Shown piece by piece: positions 1-6,753 of a DNA stretch of 12,512 bases; the stretch's first letter is position 1, and each line of letters begins with the position of its first letter. The stretch spans positions 1 through 12,512 of the forward strand of contig JAFPAK010000225.1 in assembly GCA_017390825.1 (NCBI GenBank). Reading direction: 5' to 3'. The position numbers and the translations under genes are program-made. Origin of the DNA: Clostridia bacterium. Lineage in GTDB: Bacteria > Bacillota_A > Clostridia > Oscillospirales > Acutalibacteraceae. The notes under the pieces were generated by a model that had not been told where the DNA came from, searched no databases, and saw nothing but the letters and a program-made list of their open reading frames with translations.

Positions 1-103
1 CTGAGATCAAGACTAAAAAGTTACTTCTTACTTATTACACAGAACTGGAAAAAATGTTATTTTGAGTCTGGTTGATAAAAATCAACACGCAAGAATTTGT
101 AAG

Positions 104-133
104 CAAAAGCGCTCCGTGAATAATTCACGGAGC
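104..133 (-). terminator. Rho-independent terminator of the surface-protein gene
   Basis: A perfect 10-bp stem (GCTCCGTGAA at 111-120, TTCACGGAGC at 124-133) closes a 3-base loop about 18 bases past the minus-strand stop codon at 152. On the minus strand it is followed by a short T run (104-109 read as CTTTTG). On the plus strand it is followed by ACTTTTC, so it may work weakly in both directions. The T tract is short, but the stem is strong. Confidence 0.8.
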
Positions 134-151
134 ACTTTTCATTGAAAACTA

Positions 152-2785
152 TTACGCAGATCTTTTCTTAGTTTTAACTGCAATATAACCTGATACAACT
201 GCCATAGCCACAGCCATTACCGGAAGTGACATATCACCGGTTGCAGGTGAGTTAAATCTTGAAAGATCAAAGTCGAGCCAGAGATACATATACTCTGCAT
301 ACATATCCTCTGTGAATGAGAATTCTTCGCAGAACTTATCCTTTGTTGCCTGGCTTGTATTGATATAAGTAGTTACAAACTCATCAAGGAGTAGGAACTC
401 TTCATATGTTGCATAATCAGCTGAATCAAGCTTACCCATAATCTGCGGCCAAAGCTCAACAAGCTTGTCGTAATCTTCCTGAATAAAGCCTTCAACTACT
501 GCAACAGTACCTGCAGGAGCGTCGCCTGGGATATAAACAGCAGAAGTATACATCTCAACATCAGTTACACCGCAAGCGCCTGTTTTTCCGCTTTCAGCCT
601 GATATGTGTTTGCATAGTTCTGTGCTGCAATATGAACTCTTGTGATCTCATCAGCACCAAGACCTTCTTCTTCCATAAGTGCTGAAATATCAACCATAAT
701 AGTTGTGGGCTTGCCTATGCTTACATACTTCATTGTCTTAACAGTATAAAGTCCATCGCGGGTATGTAACATAAACAGGAACTCAACTGAACAATCCTCA
801 AGCTTATCGGGGCCCTTATGCGGATTCTTTGCACCAACGAGATATACGTCGATAGCAAGCTTGCCGACAAGATTCGGATCAGTATGATTCATTGAGTATT
901 CAAGACCCTTCTGGATCTGATCACGCATACTGTAGTCATCCTCACGAAGAGCATCGTTTACCTTTACAGTACCATCAGCGTATGTGGTGCTTTTTGCAAC
1001 AAACCAAGACATCTGATGCTGCTTAATATCACCCATTTTCTGATACTCTTTGTCATACTTAAGACCAACCTGATAGCCGCCCGAAAGAAGGCTACGGCTG
1101 TCAGCAATTATCTTCTTATACTCATCGCTTCCTTCAAATACTTCCTCTGTTACCTTAAGAGTACTCTTTGACGGATCAGCTTCATTATATTTGCCCTCGA
1201 ATGAAATACCGGTCCAGCTTTCGTCATCAAGGAACATTACCCATGTAGGACGGTTACCGTAGGTCTCATCCATTGCTTCATATGTGAAGTCATATACATG
1301 ATATCCTGCATGCTCGTATGTGGTATCAGCATTAGGATCAGCAGTTGTTGTTTCAGGAGCCTTTGTAGTAGCATTAGTCTGAACCTGAACCGGAGGAGCA
1401 GTTGCATCCTCGCTGCTGAAGTCAACATCAGTTGAGATTGTGATAGGTGAAATATATGCTTCAAGGTTTGAAATAGCACAGCTTATATATGTTTTACCAT
1501 CTTTAGAGGTGCCTTTTTGTTCACCTGTTTCAGGATCAGAATATGTTGCATAGCCAAGTCCTTCCGGCCATTTCTTTTCAAGCAAGGTCTTGCTAGCATC
1601 GCCTTCTACATAGTAGTAATAGTTCTGAAGAGCTACCTTAACACCGTTAAGATCATAATAATCAAGATCAGAAAGATCAATATAGTATGTTACGGTAGTG
1701 CCGGGCTGCTGCCACTCGCTGATCATCGTTGTATAACCACCGCTGAAGGTTACAAACTGGATTTCAACCTGTACCGGAACATTGCCGTCTATATTAACTG
1801 CATTTACAATATTTACTGTTATTTCAGCACAGTTATTTCCGTTCTTTGATGCCATCAAAGCAGAGTTAGCTATATCACGATCATTCTTATAATATACCTG
1901 TGTCTGGTTAGCTGTATCAATATTTTTCCAATACATCCATCCGTTGGTATTTCTTGTTTTGAATGAGTCCTCCTCACCTGTGGGGCTATATTTAAGAGTT
2001 GACGGACCGCCGCTGTAATCCTGACGGTACTTAACGTCCCAATTCCACATCATTGCACCGTCTTCTGTTTCAGCAGGTACGATATCGTCAACTGTGGGAT
2101 GATTGCTGATCTCAGGAGTACCTGAAACTGCAAGACCTGAAATTACAACCTGTGTATCATACTTATTCCAGTGATAAACACCAACACGGATCTTATCAAC
2201 TGAATCAAGATTTTCAAGCACATTGTCATCAGCATCAACCATAGCAAATGAATATGTAGCGTGGTTGTACATATCCCAGTATCTTTCAGAGATCTTCTTG
2301 CTTGTGCCGTCTTTATAGATAGCATAGAAGTGGATCTGAGTGTCTTTCATGATACTTCTCTGATCCTTGTCGTCTTCTGCAGCGATCGCAAAAGATTTAT
2401 TGACAAACATACTGATTTTAACCTTACCATCTACAGCAGATTTGTAAGCCTCTCTTGCTTCATCAGTAAGTTTGAAATCCATCATTGCGCCGTAATACTC
2501 TTCACTTTTTGCAATGACGATAGAGCCATCTTCATTATAAGAAACAGTGCCTGTTTCTGCATCTTCGTCGAATGCTTCAAAGCCCATATCCTTGGTGCTT
2601 ACCCAACCGGCGAAATCTTTTTCTTCAAATTTCTGCAGATAAACGAGCTCTTCCTGCTCAACTGCATCGGTCGTTGCTTCTGTTGCATCTTCTGCACCTG
2701 CGGAAACGCTGGCAACCATAGCTACAGCAGAAAAGACCATCATGAGTGCAACAATAAGGCTTATTGCACGCTTTGTAAGTGTCAT
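152..2785 (-). CDS. Secreted, cell-wall-anchored surface protein with three related beta-rich domains
   Basis: 877 residues, function not recognised. Residues 1-30 are a signal peptide: Thr-Lys-Arg, then a long hydrophobic run ending near VSAGA. The body shows three related blocks, at about 50-225, 240-450 and 495-752. Each has a strand pair like IHFYAIYKDGT / VEIQFVTFSGG / VEFLFMLHTRDG, then a D-[LI]-S-x-L-like turn, an [IV]-[RK]-V-x-[VI]-x-x-[QH]-[NW] strand and a final VxxxxxYxS-like strand, which suggests repeated beta-sandwich or CBM-like domains. A Thr-rich linker (about 457-490) separates blocks 2 and 3. Residues 760-843 look helical and acidic. The C-terminus is SPATGD (846-851), a hydrophobic segment (852-871) and KTKKR, a sortase-type anchor with a non-LPxTG motif. 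The gene is monocistronic, with its own promoter, an AGGAGG ribosome-binding site 7 bases from the ATG, and a terminator. Binding of plant polysaccharide or host glycan is inferred from fold and location only. Confidence 0.88.
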   Translation of the reverse strand: MTLTKRAISLIVALMMVFSAVAMVASVSAGAEDATEATTDAVEQEELVYLQKFEEKDFAGWVSTKDMGFEAFDEDAETGTVSYNEDGSIVIAKSEEYYGAMMDFKLTDEAREAYKSAVDGKVKISMFVNKSFAIAAEDDKDQRSIMKDTQIHFYAIYKDGTSKKISERYWDMYNHATYSFAMVDADDNVLENLDSVDKIRVGVYHWNKYDTQVVISGLAVSGTPEISNHPTVDDIVPAETEDGAMMWNWDVKYRQDYSGGPSTLKYSPTGEEDSFKTRNTNGWMYWKNIDTANQTQVYYKNDRDIANSALMASKNGNNCAEITVNIVNAVNIDGNVPVQVEIQFVTFSGGYTTMISEWQQPGTTVTYYIDLSDLDYYDLNGVKVALQNYYYYVEGDASKTLLEKKWPEGLGYATYSDPETGEQKGTSKDGKTYISCAISNLEAYISPITISTDVDFSSEDATAPPVQVQTNATTKAPETTTADPNADTTYEHAGYHVYDFTYEAMDETYGNRPTWVMFLDDESWTGISFEGKYNEADPSKSTLKVTEEVFEGSDEYKKIIADSRSLLSGGYQVGLKYDKEYQKMGDIKQHQMSWFVAKSTTYADGTVKVNDALREDDYSMRDQIQKGLEYSMNHTDPNLVGKLAIDVYLVGAKNPHKGPDKLEDCSVEFLFMLHTRDGLYTVKTMKYVSIGKPTTIMVDISALMEEEGLGADEITRVHIAAQNYANTYQAESGKTGACGVTDVEMYTSAVYIPGDAPAGTVAVVEGFIQEDYDKLVELWPQIMGKLDSADYATYEEFLLLDEFVTTYINTSQATKDKFCEEFSFTEDMYAEYMYLWLDFDLSRFNSPATGDMSLPVMAVAMAVVSGYIAVKTKKRSA

Positions 2786-2792
2786 ATCTATT

Positions 2793-2799
2793 ACCTCCT
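2793..2799 (-). promoter_or_regulatory. Ribosome-binding site of the surface-protein gene
   Basis: AGGAGGT on the minus strand, 7 bases before the ATG at 2785. It is a near-perfect Shine-Dalgarno sequence and the strongest in the window, suggesting high expression. Confidence 0.85.
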
Positions 2800-2813
2800 A
2801 AAAAATATATAAT

Positions 2814-2842
2814 ATAATACCATATTTAAGTTGCAAATTCAA
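2814..2842 (-). promoter_or_regulatory. Sigma-A promoter of the surface-protein gene
   Basis: On the minus strand a -35 of TTGAAT (2837-2842) and a -10 of TATTAT (2814-2819) are separated by 17 bases. A TG one base upstream of the -10 makes it an extended -10. Start of transcription is expected near 2807, giving a short leader of about 20 bases. Confidence 0.7.
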
Positions 2843-2894
2843 CCATTAAAATCACCGAAAAACGTTGAAATTTTTGTGCAAAAGAACTATAAAT

Positions 2895-4952
2895 TTATTC
2901 GGCATTTTGCGCTATAACAGCCTGTGCGATAGCAGGTGGTGCTTCCTCATAACGTTCAAAGTTAAGGGTAAAGCTACCACGGCCTTGTGTGATCGAACGA
3001 ATAACGGTTGCAAAATCACTCATTTCAGCCATCGGGACTTCAGCCGCAATTTCCTGATATTTATCCTCCATCGGTGTCATGCCGAGTACCCTGCCGCGGC
3101 GTTTATTGATATCGCCTATGATGTCACCCATATTATCGTCAGGCACGAGTGCTTTCAAAGTGCCAACCGGCTCAAGCAATGCAGGAGATGCTTGCGGAAT
3201 GCCTGCCTTGAATGCAACTGCAGCCGCCATTTTAAATGACATTTCAGATGAATCAACTGGATGATATGAACCGTCAACAAGAGTGGCTTTAAGTCCTACA
3301 ACCGGATAACCTGCGAGTGTTCCCTGCTTTGTGCAATCAATCAAACCCTTTTCAACTGCCGGGAAGAAGTTTTTAGGCACAGCACCTCCGAATATTTTTT
3401 CTTCAAATACAAGAGATTCGCTGTCACAAGGTTCAAACTCGATCCATACATCGCCGAACTGACCGTGACCTCCGGACTGCTTCTTATGTCTGCCTTGAAC
3501 CTTCACCTTTTTACGAATAGTTTCACGATATGCTACCTTAGGCGGTGTGAGTACGACTTCAACACCGAATTTTGTTTTCAGCTTCGATACCACAACATCA
3601 AGATGCTGCTCACCGAGCCCTGAAATTATCATCTGATGTGTTTCTGTATCATTTTTGAATGTGATAGACGGATCTTCTTCTGAAATACGCATAATTGCTT
3701 GTGCGATCTTTTCCTCGTCTCCCTTGGACTTGGGCGCAATAGCCATCTGCAATACAGGTGTCGGGAAATCGACTCCGCTTAATACAACGGGATCTGATGC
3801 ATCACAAAGAGTATCACCGGTCTTCACGCCGCCGAGCTTTGCAACTGCGCAAATATCACCAGCCGGCACTGCATCGGCATCAGTCTGCTTGCCGCCGCAA
3901 ACATACATAAGCTTACCTATGCGCTCGACCTCGCCGCTTCTTGCGTTGTAAAGAGCAGAATTGGATTTCATTGTACCGCGCACTACCTTAAAGTACGACA
4001 TTTTACCAACAAACGGATCGGCAACTGTTTTAAATACAGTTGCAACGATAGGACCTTCGGGCTCGCATTTGACCTCAACACCCTCTCCCTCGGCAGTTAT
4101 GCCGAATTCGGATGCACATTCATCAGCACTTGGGATTATTTTAACCATTGCATTCAGCAGAAGATCAACGCCTTCGCCGGTTGCACCGGCACCGCAGTAA
4201 ACCGGAGCAATATCGCCTGATGCAACACCGGCTTTAAGTCCGTTCCAAAGTTCTTCCTCTGTGAAGGTCTCTCCGCTGAAATACTTATCCATAAGCTCAT
4301 CGGAAGTAGTGGCAACTGCTTCGCAAAGCATATTGTACATTGATTCAAACTTACCACCGGTTTCGGGACGCTCTATCTGAATAGCCTTACCGTCCTCATA
4401 CTTCCATGTCTTACCTGTGACAAGATTTATGTAGCACTCTACTTTATGGTTGATACCAAAAGGAATGATGATCGGGCATATCTTATTGCCGTAAGCAGCC
4501 TGAAGCTGAGCAACAACATCCGAACAGTTGGCATGTTCTGAATTAGCCTTTGATATAAAGAATACCTTTTTTAGACCCTGCTTAGTGGCAGCCTTATAAG
4601 CCTTTTCAGATCCGACATTAAGACCCGATTTGCCCGAAAGCACTATCAAAGCACAATCTGCTGCACGCAGTGCTTCATTTGCACCTGATGCAAAATCAAA
4701 AAGACCGGGAGCGTCAATAATATTAAGCTTTGTATCACGCCATTCAAGGCTTGCAACTGCTGAATACAGCGAAACTTTTCTCTTTTTCTCCTCGGGATCA
4801 AAATCAGTTACAGTATTGCCGTCGCCAACTTTACCCGGACGGTCGGTAAGGCCTGCCCAATGGAGCATTGACTCGCAAAGCGTTGTTTTTCCGCAAGAGC
4901 CGTGTCCAAGCAACGCAATATTTTTGATTTTTCCCGTTTCATAATTTTTCAT
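2895..4952 (-). CDS. EF-G-like translational GTPase paralogue (EF-G2/FusA2 type)
   Basis: 685 residues with the full EF-G layout. The P-loop is GHGSCGKTT (16-24), the switch I region carries the paralogue-like DFDPEEKKRKVS (50-61), and switch II is DAPG (80-83) instead of DTPG. Downstream are domain II, a domain III with ISGLGEQHLDVV, and a domain IV with DGSYHPVDSSEMSFK. This pattern fits the EF-G-like paralogues of Firmicutes rather than the housekeeping FusA. The guanine-specificity motif, normally NKxD, reads SKAN (134-137). I chose the ATG at 4952: it has a GAAAGGG ribosome-binding site about 8 bases upstream, while an in-frame ATG at 4988 lies in a hairpin loop without one. The gene stands alone, behind a structured leader and two candidate promoters. 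No clear terminator follows. A role in translation or ribosome rescue is likely; the exact role is unknown. Confidence 0.9.
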   Translation of the reverse strand: MKNYETGKIKNIALLGHGSCGKTTLCESMLHWAGLTDRPGKVGDGNTVTDFDPEEKKRKVSLYSAVASLEWRDTKLNIIDAPGLFDFASGANEALRAADCALIVLSGKSGLNVGSEKAYKAATKQGLKKVFFISKANSEHANCSDVVAQLQAAYGNKICPIIIPFGINHKVECYINLVTGKTWKYEDGKAIQIERPETGGKFESMYNMLCEAVATTSDELMDKYFSGETFTEEELWNGLKAGVASGDIAPVYCGAGATGEGVDLLLNAMVKIIPSADECASEFGITAEGEGVEVKCEPEGPIVATVFKTVADPFVGKMSYFKVVRGTMKSNSALYNARSGEVERIGKLMYVCGGKQTDADAVPAGDICAVAKLGGVKTGDTLCDASDPVVLSGVDFPTPVLQMAIAPKSKGDEEKIAQAIMRISEEDPSITFKNDTETHQMIISGLGEQHLDVVVSKLKTKFGVEVVLTPPKVAYRETIRKKVKVQGRHKKQSGGHGQFGDVWIEFEPCDSESLVFEEKIFGGAVPKNFFPAVEKGLIDCTKQGTLAGYPVVGLKATLVDGSYHPVDSSEMSFKMAAAVAFKAGIPQASPALLEPVGTLKALVPDDNMGDIIGDINKRRGRVLGMTPMEDKYQEIAAEVPMAEMSDFATVIRSITQGRGSFTLNFERYEEAPPAIAQAVIAQNAE

Positions 4953-4960
4953 AGCAAAAC

Positions 4961-5046
4961 ACCCTTTCGTTGTGTAATAGAAATGCATTCATAAAAATAA
5001 TATGAATTAACATTATTACTATTACATATTAACACAACAAAAGGGT
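4961..5046 (-). promoter_or_regulatory. Long inverted repeat in the leader, covering the ribosome-binding site of the EF-G-like gene
   Basis: On the plus strand, accctttcgttgtgt (4961-4975) is the inverse complement of acacaacaaaagggt (5032-5046) at 14 of 15 positions, and the odd pair is a G-U wobble in RNA. A further 5 bp (4976-4980 with 5019-5023) pair across an 8-base bulge. An inner 7-bp hairpin (4987-4993 with 5001-5007, 7-base loop) caps the structure. The 3' arm in the mRNA contains the Shine-Dalgarno GAAAGGG for the ATG at 4952, so folding should block initiation. It could instead be a DNA operator with two widely spaced half-sites. What would open it is not visible. Confidence 0.72.
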
Positions 5047-5054
5047 AAAATCAA
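5026..5054 (-). promoter_or_regulatory. Candidate proximal promoter (P2) of the EF-G-like gene
   Basis: A -35 of TTGATT (5049-5054) and a -10 of TAATAT (5026-5031), spaced 17 bases, with a TGn extended -10. Its spacer is the distal arm of the inverted repeat, so a transcript starting near 5019 would lack that arm and leave the ribosome-binding site open. Confidence 0.5.
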
Positions 5055-5065
5055 GTACAATTTAC

Positions 5066-5093
5066 ATATTAAATTAGAATGTTGTTATATCAA
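5066..5093 (-). promoter_or_regulatory. Candidate distal promoter (P1) of the EF-G-like gene
   Basis: A -35 of TTGATA (5088-5093) and a -10 of TAATAT (5066-5071), spaced 16 bases. A transcript starting near 5059 would include the whole inverted repeat and could fold over the ribosome-binding site. The -10 context repeats that of P2 (ttacatattaa on the plus strand in both, 40 bases apart). The region is AT-rich, so chance matches are possible. Confidence 0.42.
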
Positions 5094-5118
5094 TTTGTAT
5101 ATTTTGCACAAATTAACA

Positions 5119-5361
5119 CTAATCTATTATTTTATAAAGCATTGATGCCTCTTCTTTTTTTGTAAATTCCTTAACATCGGTAACCTCAGCTTTAAACGGC
5201 TTCGTGCCAAAGGAGATCTCAATTATGTCCCCCACCTTCACATCATAGGACGCACGAGCAGGCTTGCCATTTATGATAACTCTGCCTGCATCACACGCTT
5301 CGTTGGCAACGGTTCTGCGTTTAATAATACGCGATACTTTTAAAAACTTATCTAATCTCAT
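5119..5361 (-). CDS. rqcP: S4-domain RNA-binding protein RqcP (YabO/Hsp15 family)
   Basis: 80 residues, the usual size for RqcP. The S4 fold is clear: MRLDKFLKVSRIIKRRTVA at the start, then DAGRVIINGKPARASYDVKVGDIIEI. In Bacillus subtilis RqcP acts with RqcH on stalled 50S subunits, in ribosome-associated quality control by C-terminal alanine tailing of the nascent chain. The ATG at 5361 has a GGAG about 9 bases upstream. It lies downstream of mazG and hup, as in many Clostridia, but the sporulation genes yabP and yabQ that often follow are absent. Its expression probably depends on reading past the hairpin at 5389-5413, as I see no strong promoter of its own. Assignment as RqcP rather than another small S4 protein rests on length, sequence and neighbours. 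Confidence 0.88.
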   Translation of the reverse strand: MRLDKFLKVSRIIKRRTVANEACDAGRVIINGKPARASYDVKVGDIIEISFGTKPFKAEVTDVKEFTKKEEASMLYKIID

Positions 5362-5378
5362 AGCTTAAAACTCCGTCT

Positions 5379-5413
5379 AAAAATATATGCCGGTCAGCAC
5401 AATGCAGACCGGC
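5379..5413 (-). terminator. Hairpin between hup and rqcP, probable leaky terminator
   Basis: On the minus strand GCCGGTC (5407-5413) pairs with GACCGGC (5389-5395), 7 bp and GC-rich. Inside, a T/T mismatch and then GCA/TGC extend the stem to 10 bp around a 3-base loop. It is followed by ATATATTTTTA, a broken T tract (5379-5388). It likely ends most hup transcripts and lets some read through into rqcP. Confidence 0.65.
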
Positions 5414-5431
5414 ACGATTTCATTCGCAAAA

Positions 5432-5704
5432 TTATTTTACAGCTTCTTTAAGAGCGCTGCCTGCTTTGAATGAGGGAACCTTTGTTGCGGGAGAAATAAC
5501 CTTCTCTTTTGTGCGAGGATTGATGCAGGTTCTCTCAGCACGCTGCTTAACATCAAATGTACCGAAACCGATAAGAGCTACTTTATCGCCTGACTTGAGA
5601 GCCTCTACTACTGACTCGAGAACTGCAGCAACTGCCTTGTCTGCATCCTTCTTTGAAATACCTGCTTTTTCTGCTACGCTAGCAACCAATTCTGTTTTGT
5701 TCAT
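5432..5704 (-). CDS. hup: HU family DNA-binding protein
   Basis: 90 residues, exactly the family length. HU is a dimeric nucleoid protein that bends and compacts DNA without strict sequence specificity. Diagnostic stretches are MNKTELVASVAEKAGISKKD at the start, ALIGFGTFDVKQRAERT in the body saddle, INPRTKEKV at the tip of the DNA-binding arm with the conserved Pro in NP, and PSFKAGSALKEAV at the end. The ATG at 5704 has AAGGAG 10 bases upstream. It lies 62 bases after mazG and before rqcP, with a hairpin on the rqcP side, which fits a highly expressed gene with its own 3' end. A promoter of its own in the 62-base gap could not be called convincingly. Confidence 0.97.
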   Translation of the reverse strand: MNKTELVASVAEKAGISKKDADKAVAAVLESVVEALKSGDKVALIGFGTFDVKQRAERTCINPRTKEKVISPATKVPSFKAGSALKEAVK

Positions 5705-5766
5705 CTCTTAAAATCTCCTTAAAATTTATTTTGTTAAATTTATTTATCGGTATAAACCGTTAAATA

Positions 5767-6558
5767 TCAATGCTTTATTTTGTCCCATATCGCATCAAGC
5801 TCCTCGAGCGTTGACGATTTCATATCAATTCCTCGCTCGCGGCAAACATTTTCAACCTTTTCAAAGCGCTTTACAAACTTATCTGTCGCACTCTGCAACG
5901 CCTGTTCTGCATCTACCTTAACAAAGCGTGATACATTTACGACTGCAAAGAGAAGATCGCCAAGCTCCTCGGCAATATGGCAAGCGCAACCGTCTTCAAT
6001 AGACTCCTCAAGCTCTGCCAATTCTTCGCCAATCTTCAAAAGCGGATCATATACATTATCCCAATCGAAATTCGCCTTACCTGCACGCTTCTGAACTTTT
6101 GCTGCACGCATCAATGCCGGGAATGCAGCAGGAACGCTCTTCAATGTATCGGTATAGCTCTGCTGACCCTTTTCCTCCATCTTAATCTTATCCCAATTAT
6201 CGAGCACCTTTTCTTCGGTGTCTGCCTCGACATCGGCAAAAATATGAGGATGGCGAAGTATCAACTTTTTACAGATACCGTCTGCTACATCGTTAAGATC
6301 AAAGCCGCCTTTTTCCTGCTCCATTTGTGTGTGAAACACTACCTGCAAGAGAACATCACCAAGCTCCTCACAAAGGGCAGCCTTATCTTTTTTATCGATC
6401 GCATCACAGACCTCATAGACCTCCTCAATAAAATTATTGCGGATAGTCTCATGCGTCTGAACCTTATCCCACGGGCAACCGTCTTCCGCACGGAGCATAG
6501 CAACAATCTTTACAAGATCTTCGGTACTATAATTCTCTTTATATTCAAAACTTTGCAT
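5767..6558 (-). CDS. mazG: MazG nucleoside triphosphate pyrophosphohydrolase
   Basis: 263 residues, matching the two-domain MazG length. It hydrolyses (d)NTPs to the monophosphate and pyrophosphate, a pool-sanitising or stress-related role. The N-terminal MazG domain has RAEDGCPWDKVQTHETI (23-39), EExYE (45-49) and EELGD (64-68); the C-terminal domain repeats the acidic sets EELAELEE (178-185) and EELGD (197-201), the metal ligands of the family. The reading frame is open up to 6627, but I chose the ATG at 6558. It has AAGGAAG about 8 bases upstream, and the upstream ATG at 6627 falls between the -35 and -10 of a good promoter, so it could not be translated from that transcript. It lacks the N-terminal methylase-like domain of Bacillus YabN. 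First gene of mazG-hup-rqcP. Confidence 0.95.
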   Translation of the reverse strand: MQSFEYKENYSTEDLVKIVAMLRAEDGCPWDKVQTHETIRNNFIEEVYEVCDAIDKKDKAALCEELGDVLLQVVFHTQMEQEKGGFDLNDVADGICKKLILRHPHIFADVEADTEEKVLDNWDKIKMEEKGQQSYTDTLKSVPAAFPALMRAAKVQKRAGKANFDWDNVYDPLLKIGEELAELEESIEDGCACHIAEELGDLLFAVVNVSRFVKVDAEQALQSATDKFVKRFEKVENVCRERGIDMKSSTLEELDAIWDKIKH

Positions 6559-6608
6559 TATATATACTTCCTTAAAAACGACATCACTAATTGACGCTCG
6601 CAAAGAAT

Positions 6609-6637
6609 ATTGTAGCCCAAACCGCACTATTTTTCAA
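6609..6637 (-). promoter_or_regulatory. Sigma-A promoter of mazG-hup-rqcP
   Basis: A -35 of TTGAAA (6632-6637) and a -10 of TACAAT (6609-6614), spaced exactly 17 bases; each box differs from consensus at one position. Transcription should start near 6602, giving a leader of about 44 bases before the ATG at 6558. Confidence 0.8.
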
Positions 6638-6753
6638 GTCAATTTTGGGATTTTATCCAAAAAAGGCAAATTTTTATTGATTTCATACCAATTTTCAAAA
6701 GATAAATCTACACTTTGCATAAACAAATATCACTTTTTTGCAACGATTATTAA

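Noticed and set aside
71..86. Small hairpin GTTGAT-AAAA-ATCAAC downstream of the first terminator.
   Set aside because: Perfect but only 6 bp, AT-rich and without an adjacent T tract; it lies after a better terminator and has no gene of its own in view.
1517..2812. Long plus-strand open frames opposite the surface-protein gene.
   Set aside because: They mirror the codon bias of the minus-strand gene, have no ribosome-binding sites, and give Cys/Phe/Ile-rich nonsense proteins.
4953..4988. In-frame extension of the EF-G-like protein to the ATG at 4988.
   Set aside because: No ribosome-binding site; the family starts close to the P-loop, as from the ATG at 4952, which has one.
5092..5114. Hairpin AATTTGT / ACAAATT just after rqcP, considered as its terminator.
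   Set aside because: 7 bp of almost pure A-T, 9-base loop, and no T run follows on the minus strand.
5748..5759. CGGT-ATAA-ACCG palindrome in the mazG-hup gap, considered as an operator or terminator.
   Set aside because: Only 4 perfect pairs and no T tract; too short to claim. No convincing hup promoter was found around it either.
5977..6594. A 205-codon plus-strand frame opposite mazG.
   Set aside because: Antisense to a fully conserved MazG with both metal sites; composition and lack of a start signal mark it as a shadow.
6559..6627. N-terminal extension of MazG to the ATG at 6627.
   Set aside because: The ATG lies inside the promoter spacer, has no ribosome-binding site, and would add residues not seen in MazG proteins.
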